Program-made: the position numbers and the translations under genes
Source of the DNA: Streptomyces phyllanthi
Lineage (GTDB): Bacteria; Actinomycetota; Actinomycetes; Streptomycetales; Streptomycetaceae
DNA: 64,000 nt
Assembly (NCBI RefSeq): GCF_009377205.1
Contig: NZ_VJZE01000004.1
Span: forward strand, 19,403 to 83,402
Reading direction: 5' to 3'
Part shown: positions 35,577 through 44,889 of the stretch, piece after piece
Position numbering within the stretch: the first letter of the stretch is position 1
Layout of the letters: each line of letters starts with the position of its first letter
Notes under the pieces: model-generated
Database searches by the model: none
The model's input: only the letters and a program-made list of their open reading frames with translations
Told to the model about the DNA's origin: nothing

Positions 35577-36725
35577 ATGAAGCGCGAGATCTACGACACT
35601 GAGCACGAGGACTTCCGGGCCATGGTCCGGGCCTTCACCGCCAAAGAGGTCACCCCGCACCTCGCCTCCTGGGAGGCCGCCGGCCAGGTCGACCGTTCTC
35701 TGTACCGGGCCGCGGGCTCCGCCGGACTGCTCGGACTGGGCGTGGAGGAGGAGTACGGAGGAAGCGGCGTGGACGACTTCCGCTACAACGCGGTGCTCAA
35801 CGAGGAGCTGTGCCGTGCGGGCGCCACCTCGGTCGCCATGAACATCAACGGCTTCACCGATCTGATCGCCCCCTACTTCCGCGAGCTCGCCACCCCTGAG
35901 CAGAAGGCTCGCTGGCTGCCGGGGCTCACCGAGGGCACCCTGGTCGCGGCCATCGCGATGACCGAGCCCGGCGCCGGCAGCGATCTGCGTGGGATACGTA
36001 CGCGTGCCGAACGGACGGCGGACGGTTACCTGCTGAACGGCACGAAGACCTTCATCAGCAACGGCGTCCTCGCCGACCTCGTGATCGTCGTGGCCCGTAC
36101 GACCGCCGAGGACGGGCAGGAAGCGCTCAGCCTCCTGGTGGTGGAGCGGGGCATGCCCGGGTTCGAACGCGGCCGCAAGCTCGACAAGATCGGCCTGTCC
36201 GCCCAGGACACCGCCGAACTGTCCTTCACCGACGTCCCCGTTCCGGCCGCCAACCTGCTCGGCGAGGACGGACACGGCATGGCGTACCTGAAGCGGAACC
36301 TCCCACAGGAGCGCGTCAGCGTCACCGTGATGGCCGCCGCCACCATGCGCCGCGTCCTGGAGGAGACCATCGCCTACACCCGGGACCGCATCGTCTTCGG
36401 ACGCCCGCTCTCGTCCCTCCAGGCAACCCGCTTCACCCTGGCCGAACTGGCGACCGAGACCGAGATCGCCCAGACCTTCACGGACCGCTGCATCGGCGAA
36501 CTAGCCGCCGGCCGCCTGACGGACACCGAGGCCGCCATGGCCAAATGGTGGGTGACCGAACGCCAGCAGCACCTCGTCTCCCGCTGCCTGCAACTGCACG
36601 GCGGCTACGGCTACATGACGGAGTATCCGATCGCCAGGGACTTCGTCGACACACGCGCCACCACCCTGTTCGCCGGCGCGACAGAAGTCATGAAAGAGAT
36701 CATCGGCAAGTCGCTGCTCCGCTGA
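35577..36725 (+). CDS. acyl-CoA dehydrogenase
   Basis: 382 aa from the ATG at 35577. Family motifs are intact: AIAMTEPGAGSDLRGIRTRAE (flavin contact), GTKTFISNG, the FAD-binding region ERVSVTVMAAATMRRVLEETIAYTRDR and the C-terminal LQLHGGYGYMTEYPIARDFVDTR. It oxidises an acyl-CoA to the 2-enoyl-CoA with FAD. The family's catalytic Glu may lie in the GATEVMKEII segment at the end. It is paired with the divergent PaaX repressor. Substrate chain length cannot be predicted by eye. Confidence 0.95.
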   Translation: MKREIYDTEHEDFRAMVRAFTAKEVTPHLASWEAAGQVDRSLYRAAGSAGLLGLGVEEEYGGSGVDDFRYNAVLNEELCRAGATSVAMNINGFTDLIAPYFRELATPEQKARWLPGLTEGTLVAAIAMTEPGAGSDLRGIRTRAERTADGYLLNGTKTFISNGVLADLVIVVARTTAEDGQEALSLLVVERGMPGFERGRKLDKIGLSAQDTAELSFTDVPVPAANLLGEDGHGMAYLKRNLPQERVSVTVMAAATMRRVLEETIAYTRDRIVFGRPLSSLQATRFTLAELATETEIAQTFTDRCIGELAAGRLTDTEAAMAKWWVTERQQHLVSRCLQLHGGYGYMTEYPIARDFVDTRATTLFAGATEVMKEIIGKSLLR

Positions 36726-36727
36726 CG

Positions 36728-36745
36728 GTGCGGCACAGGCCGCAC
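36728..36745 (+). terminator. hairpin after acyl-CoA dehydrogenase
   Basis: GTGCGGC and GCCGCAC form a 7-bp stem with an ACAG loop, three bases after the stop. Confidence 0.5.
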
Positions 36746-37039
36746 GCCGGACCCGGCGGCCGCAGCCGCCCCTCATTTCCCCTCCCTCTCAGGCCTCTCG
36801 CCGCCACTCCTCTTGACACACCCTCAGAGAGGCCTCTAGCGTCTGGCCGAATTTCCGAACATTGTTCTAAATCCCGAACAAACTGGGCCAATGGCCTTCC
36901 TGCGGCCAATGACCTTCCTGCGCCTCCCCCGTCGCCGACGGAACGCGACGACTTCCGAGCACACCGCACGGCACGCCACGTCTTCCCCGGCCCGTTGGCC
37001 CACCACGCGCTCCACGACACGAACAAGGATGTCCCTGTC

Positions 37040-38590
37040 ATGAGCATTCCCCCCATTTCCGCCGGCGTGGAACAGCAGCGACGCCCCGTCCGGCAGCGCC
37101 TGCGCAGGCGTTCTTCTCTCGTCCGCCGGCTGTGTGCCACGGCGACGGCGCTCACCGCCGTCATCGGCGGTGTGACGGTCGGAACGGTCGTGGCCGCGCC
37201 CGGCGCGCAGGCGGCCACGGCGACGTTCACCAACCCGCTCAACAGTTCCGGCGCGGACCCGTACATGACCTACTACAACGGCAACTACTACCAGATGACG
37301 ACGCCGTACAGCGGGCCGCTGACGATGCGGAAGGCGCCCACCATCGAGGCGCTCAAGGCAGCCTCGCCGGTGCCGGTGTTCAGCGCACACGCCGCCGGCC
37401 GTGACCGCTACGTCTGGGCACCGGAGATGCACCTGCTGGACGGCCTCAACGGCAAGCGCTGGTACATCTACTACTCCGCCGGTACGGGCGACATCGAGGA
37501 CCAGCGCGTGCACGTGCTGGAGAGCGCCGGAACCGACCCGCTCGGCCCGTACACGTACAAGGGCATGATCTTCGGTGCGAACGACTGGTGGGGCATCGAC
37601 GGCAGCGTGGTCACCATCAACGGCCGGCTGTACTTCACCTGGTCGGGGGTGCCGACACCACAGTGGGCCGGATCCGACCCGAGCATCTACATCGTCGCGT
37701 TGAGCAATCCGTGGACCGTCACCGGATCCCGTACGCAGATCTCCACCCCGACCCATTCCTGGGAGAAGCAGGGCACCCCGATGAACGAGGGCCCGGTCGC
37801 GTTGCAGCACGACGGGAAGACGTTCATCGCGTATTCGGCGAGCGCCTGCCAGGGCCCCGACTACAAGCTGGGCCTGCTCACCCACACCGGCGGCGACCCG
37901 TTGAACGCGAGTTCCTGGGTCAAGAGCACCGAGCCGGCCTTCCAGCGCAATGACGCCGGCAGCGTGTACGGTCCGGGCCACAACGGCTTCTTCCGTTCCC
38001 CGGACGGCACCGAGGACTGGATCGTCTACCACGCCAACTCCTCGTCCTCCCAGGGCTGCGGCACCACCCGTACGACCCGGATCCAGAAGATCACCTGGAA
38101 CGCGGACGGATCTCCGAACCTCGGCGTCCCGGTGGCCACGGGCACCGCGCTGACCGTGCCCTCCGGCGAACCCGCGGTGACGTACTACCGGCTGACCAAC
38201 CGCAACAGCGGCAAGGTCATGGACGTCCAGGCACCCAACACCGACAACGCGGTGAAGATCGGCCAGTACACCTGGAACGGCAAGCCCTGGCAGCAGTGGC
38301 GCTTCGTCGACCTGGGCAACGGCTACTTCCAGATCGAGAGCCTCAACAGCGGCAAGTGCCTGGACGTGAACAACGTGTCCACCGCCGACGGCGCCGGCAT
38401 CATCCAGTGGCCCTGCCACTCCGGCACGAACCAGCAGTTCCAGTGGGTCGCCACCGACGGATACCACCAGCTCAGGGCCCGCCACAGCGGCAAGTGCGTC
38501 AACGTCGTGGGCGCCTCGACCGCGGACCTCGCCCTGCTCGAACAACGAACCTGCGGCACAACCGCCGGCTTCCACTGGTCACGTACGTGA
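37040..38590 (+). CDS. secreted GH43-family glycosidase with ricin-type lectin domain
   Basis: 516 aa from the ATG at 37040. A long signal region (residues 1-60, RRSSLVRRLCATATALTAVIGGV...AQAA) leads to a five-bladed GH43 fold: GADPYMTYYNG (base Asp), YVWAPEMHLL, WGIDGSVVTINGRLYFTW (pKa-modulating Asp) and MNEGPVALQ (acid Glu). The C-terminal about 135 residues are a ricin-type beta-trefoil with QQWRFVDL / QFQWVATDGY repeats. It probably attacks arabinan or a similar arabinose-containing polymer. It is followed by a second GH43 gene. Confidence 0.93.
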   Translation: MSIPPISAGVEQQRRPVRQRLRRRSSLVRRLCATATALTAVIGGVTVGTVVAAPGAQAATATFTNPLNSSGADPYMTYYNGNYYQMTTPYSGPLTMRKAPTIEALKAASPVPVFSAHAAGRDRYVWAPEMHLLDGLNGKRWYIYYSAGTGDIEDQRVHVLESAGTDPLGPYTYKGMIFGANDWWGIDGSVVTINGRLYFTWSGVPTPQWAGSDPSIYIVALSNPWTVTGSRTQISTPTHSWEKQGTPMNEGPVALQHDGKTFIAYSASACQGPDYKLGLLTHTGGDPLNASSWVKSTEPAFQRNDAGSVYGPGHNGFFRSPDGTEDWIVYHANSSSSQGCGTTRTTRIQKITWNADGSPNLGVPVATGTALTVPSGEPAVTYYRLTNRNSGKVMDVQAPNTDNAVKIGQYTWNGKPWQQWRFVDLGNGYFQIESLNSGKCLDVNNVSTADGAGIIQWPCHSGTNQQFQWVATDGYHQLRARHSGKCVNVVGASTADLALLEQRTCGTTAGFHWSRT

Positions 38591-38655
38591 AGGCACCCCT
38601 GACCCTGCTCCCTCCTGATCGAGGCACCGCACCCGTAGAAAGACAGGGAATACAC

Positions 38656-40086
38656 ATGTCCGCGTTTCTCTCGCGGCTGGTGGCGATACTGGCCGCCGCC
38701 TGCCTGCTCTTCACCTCCCAAGCGCTGACCACACCTCAGCGGGCCGCCGCCGCCGACCCCGGCTACCTGATGGCGCACTTCACCGGGGAGGGGTCGACCA
38801 ACCAGCAGATCTACCTCTCCCACAGCACGGACGGCCTGCACTGGAACGACCTCAACGGCGGAGGCATGGTCCTGCGCTCGACGGTCGGCACGCGGGGGGT
38901 GCGCGACCCCGCCCTGGTCCGCTCGCCGGGCGGTGACCGGTACTGGATCATCGCGACCGACCTGTGCATCAGTTGCGGACAGTCGTGGGACGACGCCATC
39001 AACAACGGCAGCCGCAACCTCGTGATCTGGGAGTCCAGGGACCTGGTCACCTGGTCCGAGCCGTGGCTGCTCAACGTCGCCGGCGCGATCCCCGACGGGC
39101 GCAACGCGTGGGCGCCCGAGGCCATCTGGAACCCGGAGACCAATGACTACGTCCTGTACTGGGCGACGAACGCGACGCTGGGCGGCGTGACGAAGCACCG
39201 CATCCACTACGCCCGCACCACGGACTTCCGTACCGTCACCACCCCACAGGTCTACATCGACCGCCCCGGTACCCAGGGCATCATCGACACCCAGATCGTG
39301 GAGGTGCCGTCAGGCGTCGGCGACTACCGCTATGTACGGGCCTCCGGCGACGGGCAGATCACGCTCGAAGGCAGCAACTCGATCCTCGGGACCTGGACGA
39401 ACCTCGGCAACCTCTCCGGCATCGGTCTGACCGGTTCCCAGGTCGAAGGTCCGATGTGGATGAAGTTCAGAGATCGCAACGAGTGGGCCCTGTACCTCGA
39501 CCAGTACGCCTCGGGACGGGGCTACATGCCGGTCACGACGACCAACCCGTCCGGTTCGGGCACCTACCGGCTTCCGGCGTCGGGGAGCTACACCATGGGC
39601 GGCACGAAAAAGCGCCACGGCTCGATCCTGAACCTGACGGCGGCCGAGGAGAGCCGCGTACTCGCACGCTGGCCCAACACCGCGATCAACCGGCTCCAGT
39701 CATTCAACTTCCAGGACCGGTACGTGCGACACGCCAACTTCAACGTGCGCATCGACCAGAACATCACCAACGCGGACGCCCAGTTCCGGCTGCGGACCGG
39801 CCTGGCGGGCTCGGGCACCGTCTCCTTCGAGTCGGTGAACTTCCCCGGATACTTCCTGCGGCACGCCGGGTTCGACTTCCAGCTGGCCTACAACGACGGC
39901 ACCACCCAGTTCGCCCAGGACGCCACCTTCCGCCAGGTCGCCGGGCTGGCCGACTCGAGCTGGTCGTCGTTCCAGTCGTACAACTACCCCGACCGGTACA
40001 TCCGCCACTACGGGTTCCAGCTGCGGCTCGACCCGATCACCACCGCGACGGGACGCGGTGACGCCACCTTCCGTGTGACGAGCTGA
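38656..40086 (+). CDS. secreted GH43-like glycosidase with AbfB (CBM42) domain
   Basis: 476 aa from the ATG at 38656. Residues 1-35 are a signal peptide ending in AAA. The GH43-like catalytic part carries GVRDPALVRSPGGDRYWIIAT, RNAWAPEAIWNPETNDYVLYWA, GIIDTQIVEV and QVEGPMWMKF, which supply the Asp/Asp/Glu triad. The last about 140 residues are an AbfB arabinose-binding domain with three repeats (SFNFQDRYVRHANF, SVNFPGYFLRHAGF, SYNYPDRYIRHYGF). It lies 65 bases behind the first GH43 gene, so the two likely act together on arabinosylated hemicellulose. Confidence 0.94.
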   Translation: MSAFLSRLVAILAAACLLFTSQALTTPQRAAAADPGYLMAHFTGEGSTNQQIYLSHSTDGLHWNDLNGGGMVLRSTVGTRGVRDPALVRSPGGDRYWIIATDLCISCGQSWDDAINNGSRNLVIWESRDLVTWSEPWLLNVAGAIPDGRNAWAPEAIWNPETNDYVLYWATNATLGGVTKHRIHYARTTDFRTVTTPQVYIDRPGTQGIIDTQIVEVPSGVGDYRYVRASGDGQITLEGSNSILGTWTNLGNLSGIGLTGSQVEGPMWMKFRDRNEWALYLDQYASGRGYMPVTTTNPSGSGTYRLPASGSYTMGGTKKRHGSILNLTAAEESRVLARWPNTAINRLQSFNFQDRYVRHANFNVRIDQNITNADAQFRLRTGLAGSGTVSFESVNFPGYFLRHAGFDFQLAYNDGTTQFAQDATFRQVAGLADSSWSSFQSYNYPDRYIRHYGFQLRLDPITTATGRGDATFRVTS

Positions 40087-40103
40087 CCCGCGCCGATCCC
40101 ACT

Positions 40104-40132
40104 CGGTGACGGCCCGGGGCGGGCCGTCACCG
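40104..40132. terminator. perfect hairpin, terminator
   Basis: CGGTGACGGCCCG and CGGGCCGTCACCG form a 13-bp stem with a GGG loop, just after the second GH43 gene. Confidence 0.7.
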
Positions 40133-41094
40133 GGCTCGGAGCACGCCGTGACCGTCGGACGGAGCCCGCGGTGCGGTGCGTCGGGCGACGACGGCCAGCG
40201 CCGCGACCGTCGCGGCGACGAGAACCGGGTGCCCGACCAGCCACGTCTGGATGCCCTCGAAGGGGTCGGACGACGTCAGGGTGGCGCGTTCGAGCATCCA
40301 CGAGATCGAGAACACGAGTCCGACCAGTGCCACGCCGATGCGGAACGCGGGGTAGACGGCGGTGCGGGACAGGACGATCAGCGACGGCATCATCAGCACG
40401 ACCACCAGCAGCTGGGTCAGCTCGATGCCCAGGTTGAAGCCCAGCAGCGTGGTCACGAGCGATCCCCGGTCGAGACCCAGGCCGCCGATGAGCGAGGCGA
40501 ACGCCAACCCGTGCACGAGCGCCCGCGATGAGCACCTCGCCACGAGCCACCAGCGGCCGGACGGCATGGACCGCGGAGACCGCGATCGAGAACGCGATCA
40601 GTGTCTCGACCGGCCGGGACGGCCACTCGATCACCCCCGCGGCCGCCAGTGCGAGGGTGAGCAAGTGGCCGACGGCGAACGCGGTGACGACATGCACGAC
40701 ACGGCCGACGGCGCGCCGGGCCGACGGGGCGGTGCGCCATCGGCCCCCGGTGGCCACCAGCGGGGCCGGGATGAGCAGCATGAGCAGGAACAACAGGTGA
40801 TCGGTGCCCTCGCCGACGTGCTCGATGCCCAGGCCCGCCGTGGTGGCGAAGCCCCGCAGCCACGAGCCCTCGCCCGCCGGGACCTCGAGGCTCTTGGTCG
40901 TGTGGTCGAAGATCCCGAGGGTCTGGGCGTCGTCGGTCTTGAGGATGCCGCGGTCGAAGTCGTGGCGGACGGTCGCGATGATCCGGTGGGTCAGCAACTC
41001 CTCGACGATGACGTCGTAGCGCAGCCGGAAGTTGGTGACCTGGCCGTCGGGCGGACGGATTGCGAGCGGGTGGACGAGGTGCGGCGTCGCGTCG
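40127..41094 (-). pseudogene. HupE/UreJ-family membrane protein, frameshifted and 5'-truncated
   Basis: The minus strand encodes the HupE/UreJ pattern in two frames. The upstream part holds GIEHVGEGTDHLLFLLMLLI and VVTAFAVGHLLTLALAAAGV and runs to HAVRPLVARGEVLIAG. At about 40515-40530 the frame changes, and the family sequence resumes as ALVHGLAFASLIGGLGL in the frame ending at 40127. The N terminus is also gone: upstream of about 41094 the sequence becomes the antisense of the kinase remnant. The protein should not be functional unless the frameshift is a sequencing error. Confidence 0.75.
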
Positions 41095-41751
41095 ATCGTG
41101 CGGACCGACGACGACGTCGAGGGCGAGACGCGTGAACTCGGTCTCCTCGTCGACGAACTCGTCGAGCTCGCCCTGTCCCGCAGCCGCGACGAAGCCGAGG
41201 AACCCGTGGAACTGGCCGCGGTGGCCCGGCGCGCCGCACAGCGCGTGTACCGGCGCACGGGCCGACTCGTCCTGTTCGACGCGGACGACTGTGTGGTGCT
41301 CGGCCGCCGTCAGGGACTCGAACGCGCGGTGGGCAACCTGCTGGAGAACGCAGCCAAGTTCGACGCCGGCAGTGACGAGCCGATCGAGGTGCACATCCAT
41401 CAGGGCGTGATCACCGTCTGCGATCGTGGGCCGGGCATCCGCCCCGACGACGCGGAGCGCGTCTTCGACCGCTTCTACCGTGCCGACACCGCCCGCGGGC
41501 TGCCTGGCTCCGGACTCGGCCTGGCCATCGTCCGTGATATCGCGGAGGCCCACGGCGGCACCGTCTTCGCGAGCACCCGGCCCGACGGCGGGGCATCGGT
41601 CGGGTTCACCGTGGACCCCTCCCGGCTCCTGCCGGACCCGGAACCGGCGCTCGCCGAGTCGCGTGACGAGCGGCTGTCACCCGAGCGCCCTGCCGAACGG
41701 CGCCCGGATGAGAGCCGCGACGCGCACCCGTACCGGCCCGGACGAGCCTGA
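41095..41751 (+). pseudogene. histidine kinase, 5'-truncated
   Basis: The frame encodes the end of an HisKA domain ([20 protein letters not shown]) and a full HATPase domain: [30 protein letters not shown] and [17 protein letters not shown]. The sensor part, the membrane helices and the phospho-acceptor His are missing. The sequence immediately upstream is instead the antisense of the HupE remnant. It is a fused deletion scar. If translated it would be a soluble ATPase domain only. Confidence 0.75.
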
Positions 41752-41951
41752 CGTCATCGCGCTCTCCACTGTCTTCGACCATCGCGGCAACGGCACAGCC
41801 CGGCTGGCGCGCCCAGTGGCGGCGGCCGTGCGGCGTTCACCACCATGGGAGGCCCCTTGGCCGGACGGATGCGCTGCGGCGCGCGTGGCCGACCACGCAG
41901 GGAGACACGCCGGCGCAGATGGGCTGGTTGCCCGCAGCCGGCGCCGGGGCG

Positions 41952-42914
41952 TCAGCCGTGCCCGTGCTCCGCCGAGCCGCTGTCCTCCGTGTGCTCGTCC
42001 TCCTCGGCGGCCGTGTCGCCGCCCATGCCCGCCTGGACGGTGAAGCTCGCGGTGCGCACTTCGCCGTCGTGCTTGAAGTCGAGGAAGAGACGGTAGGCGT
42101 TGGCGCTGGGGGCAGTGGCGGTGAAGGAGACGGTGGGCCCGGGCTTCGTGCTGGTGTCGCCGGCTTCGCTGTTGGGGTGGACGTGCAGGTAGGCCAGGTC
42201 TCCGGCGCGCAGTGCGACCAGGTGCCCGTACGCGCCGAGGTAGGGCTGCAGGTCGGTCACCGGCTTGCCGTCCTCGCGGACCTCGAAGGTCAGGTCGCGG
42301 GCGGAGCCGGTGTCGAGGTTCCCACGCAGGGTGACCGTGTAGCCGTCGACCTCGCTGGTGCTCACCTGCTGGGGCAGCTCCTGCGGCTCGTATGGCCCCG
42401 CGACCGCCAAGTCGGTGCCCAGGGTGAGGCTTTCACCGTCCTCGGCGGCCGGGGCGAAGTCCGCGAGGAGGCGGTAGTCGCCGGCCGTGGGCAGGTTCAC
42501 GGGCATGCGCCACGTGCCATCGGCGGAGCGCGTGGGGTGCAGGTGGCGGTAGACGGTCAGGTCGCGGGAAGCCAGGATCAGGTGGAGCTCCTTCTCCTGC
42601 TCCACCTCGTAGTCGGTGACCGGTCGCCCCTGCGCGTCGAGGATGGCGAACCGGATCTCGGTGCTGCGGCCGCGCTCGATCCGCGGGGTCTCCAGGTCGA
42701 TCGAGTAGCCGTGGGCCGAAACCTGCAGTCCCCCGGGTACTTCCGCGGCATCGTCCGCGCCGCCGGCCTCCCCCACCTCGACCTCACGGCTGGTTCGTGT
42801 ACCCGGTTTGGTATCCGCGTCGTCGGATCCGGCGAGGCTGCCCACACCGTACGCCGCGCCGAACACGACGGCGAGTGCCGCGGCGAAGCCGGTGATCTTC
42901 GGCCAGGTCTTCAT
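41952..42914 (-). CDS. membrane-anchored extracytoplasmic protein, probable copper-responsive
   Basis: 320 aa from the ATG at 42914 (GGGAG six bases upstream). One N-terminal membrane helix (ITGFAAALAVVFGAAYGVGSL) is followed by an acidic linker. Two beta-rich modules of about 90 residues each end in similar motifs (LTVYRHLHPTRSADGTWRMPV and LAYLHVHPNSEAGD), and the tail is rich in Asp, Glu and His (GSAEHGHG). The His-rich pattern suggests metal contact. Upstream lie CsoR-like palindromes. A periplasmic copper-handling role is inferred; the family name is not known to me. Confidence 0.83.
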   Translation of the reverse strand: MKTWPKITGFAAALAVVFGAAYGVGSLAGSDDADTKPGTRTSREVEVGEAGGADDAAEVPGGLQVSAHGYSIDLETPRIERGRSTEIRFAILDAQGRPVTDYEVEQEKELHLILASRDLTVYRHLHPTRSADGTWRMPVNLPTAGDYRLLADFAPAAEDGESLTLGTDLAVAGPYEPQELPQQVSTSEVDGYTVTLRGNLDTGSARDLTFEVREDGKPVTDLQPYLGAYGHLVALRAGDLAYLHVHPNSEAGDTSTKPGPTVSFTATAPSANAYRLFLDFKHDGEVRTASFTVQAGMGGDTAAEEDEHTEDSGSAEHGHG

Positions 42915-42964
42915 CAAGGTCTCCCGGGAAGGGCCGACAGAGGGAACGTCACCCGAGGAAAGAT

Positions 42965-42981
42965 ATACCCCCGCGGGGTAT
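42965..42981. promoter_or_regulatory. CsoR-like copper operator (site 1)
   Basis: ATACCCCCGCGGGGTAT, a near-perfect palindrome with the TACCCC/GGGGTA arms known from CsoR operators, 51 bases upstream of the ATG at 42914. Confidence 0.65.
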
Positions 42982-43001
42982 CCGGCAACCGACTTGGTGA
43001 G

Positions 43002-43016
43002 TACCACCGGGAGGTA
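43002..43016. promoter_or_regulatory. degenerate CsoR-like site (site 2)
   Basis: TACCACCGGGAGGTA keeps the TACC/GGTA ends and palindromic layout between the two stronger sites. Confidence 0.4.
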
Positions 43017-43023
43017 TGCCATC

Positions 43024-43038
43024 TACCCCCGGGGGGTA
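43024..43038. promoter_or_regulatory. CsoR-like copper operator (site 3)
   Basis: TACCCCCGGGGGGTA, a strong palindrome of the same type, 110 bases upstream of the gene start. Confidence 0.65.
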
Positions 43039-43150
43039 TATGGTCGACCCCCAGGTCCTGCGGCTGAGTTGCGGGCGGGCAGCACGGCCGCGCGCCCGCA
43101 ACAGCGGCCGGACGTTCGAAAGCCGGGGGGTGAGCGCGCCGAGCCCGGCG

Positions 43151-43194
43151 GTCGCTCCTCCAACCTGAATCAGTCGCTCCTCCAACCTGAATCA
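43151..43194. repeat. 22-bp perfect tandem duplication
   Basis: GTCGCTCCTCCAACCTGAAT followed by CA occurs twice in a row (43151-43172, 43173-43194), right at the border of the GDSL remnant. Confidence 0.9.
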
Positions 43195-43347
43195 GGGGAA
43201 TCGAGGGATCACCGCATCCTGCCCGCCCACGCCCCGGGCGACCATCTGCACTTCAACGACGAGGGGCTGAAGGCGATGGCCGACGCGATCGACCTGAACG
43301 ACCAACGTTTCACCGGCGGACGGGGCGCCGGACACAACGCCGCCTGA
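43195..43347 (+). pseudogene. SGNH/GDSL hydrolase C-terminal remnant
   Basis: The frame ending at the TGA at 43345 reads HRILPAHAPGDHLHFNDEGL followed by KAMADAIDL, the block V region (Asp-x-x-His) that ends secreted GDSL esterases. Nothing upstream matches the rest of such an enzyme, so only the tail remains. Confidence 0.7.
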
Positions 43348-43553
43348 CCCTCTCCCCTGGATGACCGCCGCCTGGCGGACCAGGGCTACGTACGACGCGG
43401 CATCTCCGACGGGTTGTGATCGCGACCCGGTCGGTGGCGTAGGCGGCGCGCCGTCCTGTGCTCACACCGGACGGCGCACAGCTCAAGGCGGCTGAGGCTG
43501 GTTCCTTCCTGATGGTTCCTCGACGCGGCCCCTTGTTCGAGGCCACCCCGGCG

Positions 43554-44357
43554 TCAGGACTGACCGTTGCCCGCGATCCCCAGGGCCGTCCGAGTCGCCG
43601 CGGGTTCATACTCCGGGGCGACGTCCGCCAGCACACTCAGAGCGGTGCGCGCCAGATGGCGGGCGATCAGGCGTGCGGCTTCGGCCGGGTCGCTCAGGCT
43701 CAGTGCCTCCAGGAGCGCTTCGTGGTCTGCGTGTGCCCGGCCCCATGAGGCGGGCGCGCCCAGCTGAGCCAGGCGGATGTAGCGCTCGCTGTGTTCGCCG
43801 AGCGACGCGAGCATGCGCTGCAGGTGTGGCCCCACTGCCTGGGTGGCGATGTGGTGGAACTCCTTGTGCGCTGCGTGCCACTCGTCCGGCCGGTCGTTGC
43901 CCGCCAGTTCCTCCATCCGCTTCAGGGCGCCGCTCATGCGCTCGATGTCCTCAGCCGTGAGTGACTTGGCCGTCATGCTGACAGCGAGCGTTTCGAGCAT
44001 GATGCGAGCCCCGTAGACAGCGTCCAGGTCCTCGGGGTCCACCGCCCGCACCCGGGCTCGCTGGTCGGGCCGCGCGTCGATGAGCCCCTCTTCCTGGAGC
44101 AGCCGGAACGCCTCACGCATGGGCGTGCGGCTGACGCCCAGCTTCCGGGCCATCTCGGCCTGGAGCAGCACCGACCCCGGAGGCAGCTCGCCGCTGAGGA
44201 TCATGGCTCGCAGCCGTCCGTGGACGTCGAGGGCCAGGCGGCGCCCGCCCGCGGCCGCTGCGGGGCTTTCGCCCGACGGCACGGACTCTGCCTGCGCCCC
44301 GCCCCTGCTGCCGGCCGACCGCTGTTCCTCGGGGGACTCGTTTCTGCTCCTGCTCAC
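43554..44357 (-). CDS. GntR-family (FadR subfamily) transcriptional regulator
   Basis: 267 aa, GTG start. After a disordered N-terminal 35 residues comes the GntR winged helix (DVHGRLRAMILSGELPPGSVLLQAEMARKLGVSRTPMREAF) and the FCD ligand domain (about 115-245) with the metal/ligand His residues in AAHKEFHHIA and RAHADHEALLEAL. It is the first gene of the aromatic island. A GTGTATGCA box lies 19 bases upstream of its start, and the same motif occurs at the other promoters of the island, so it probably represses them until an aromatic acid binds. Confidence 0.95.
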   Translation of the reverse strand: MSRSRNESPEEQRSAGSRGGAQAESVPSGESPAAAAGGRRLALDVHGRLRAMILSGELPPGSVLLQAEMARKLGVSRTPMREAFRLLQEEGLIDARPDQRARVRAVDPEDLDAVYGARIMLETLAVSMTAKSLTAEDIERMSGALKRMEELAGNDRPDEWHAAHKEFHHIATQAVGPHLQRMLASLGEHSERYIRLAQLGAPASWGRAHADHEALLEALSLSDPAEAARLIARHLARTALSVLADVAPEYEPAATRTALGIAGNGQS

Positions 44358-44889
44358 GCCGGGAGTCTACCCAAGGTGTATGCAGCCAATACGGAAAACC
44401 CGTTCAACTCGACTATGAAAGCTCACTTGGGCGTCATCGTCCTGGTTCAGGCGATGGGCGACTGTATCCACCTGTGGGGCCAAGCAAGGACCTGCTCCAG
44501 GCTGTCATTTGGATCGTCCCGGCGTCGCGTGCCCTGGCACGCACGCCCCCGAGCTTCGTAGCGCCACGGCAGTTCGCCCTCGCCCACCTGTGTGCCGACG
44601 CCTGTCGCCGCGTAGAAGGCGGGGAAGTCGCAACTGACCGGGAACTATCCGCCCTGCGGCGAGCAGCACACCATCCAGCGCCTCCGAGAAAAGGGCGCCG
44701 CCACCGTGGTCCCGAACGCCGACCACCAGTTGCGCGCGCTGTCCGGTCCGGGCCGACCTGCAGTCAGTGATGCCCGGCCACGCGTGGTGGCGGCTCGGGC
44801 GTCAGCACGTGAGTGTCTGTCGCCGACGGCAGGGCAGCCCGGTTCGGCGGTGTCGTTCCGCAGGATCTCCGCCTCGGCGACGGCTTGCG
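44358..44889. other. 532-bp stretch without a clear gene
   Basis: It holds the GntR promoter and operator. A forward frame at about 44620-44760 (LTGNYPPCGEQHTIQRLREK and following) looks protein-like but has no recognisable start or family, so it may be a gene remnant. Confidence 0.5.
44376..44384. promoter_or_regulatory. operator-like box at the GntR promoter
   Basis: AAGGTGTATGCAGCC (core GTGTATGCA at 44376-44384) shares its core with the 14-mer found at 47171 and 58064. Confidence 0.5.

Noticed and set aside
36836..38575. Long open frame antisense to the first GH43 gene
   Set aside because: Shadow of the GH43 reading frame, without domain or ribosome binding site.
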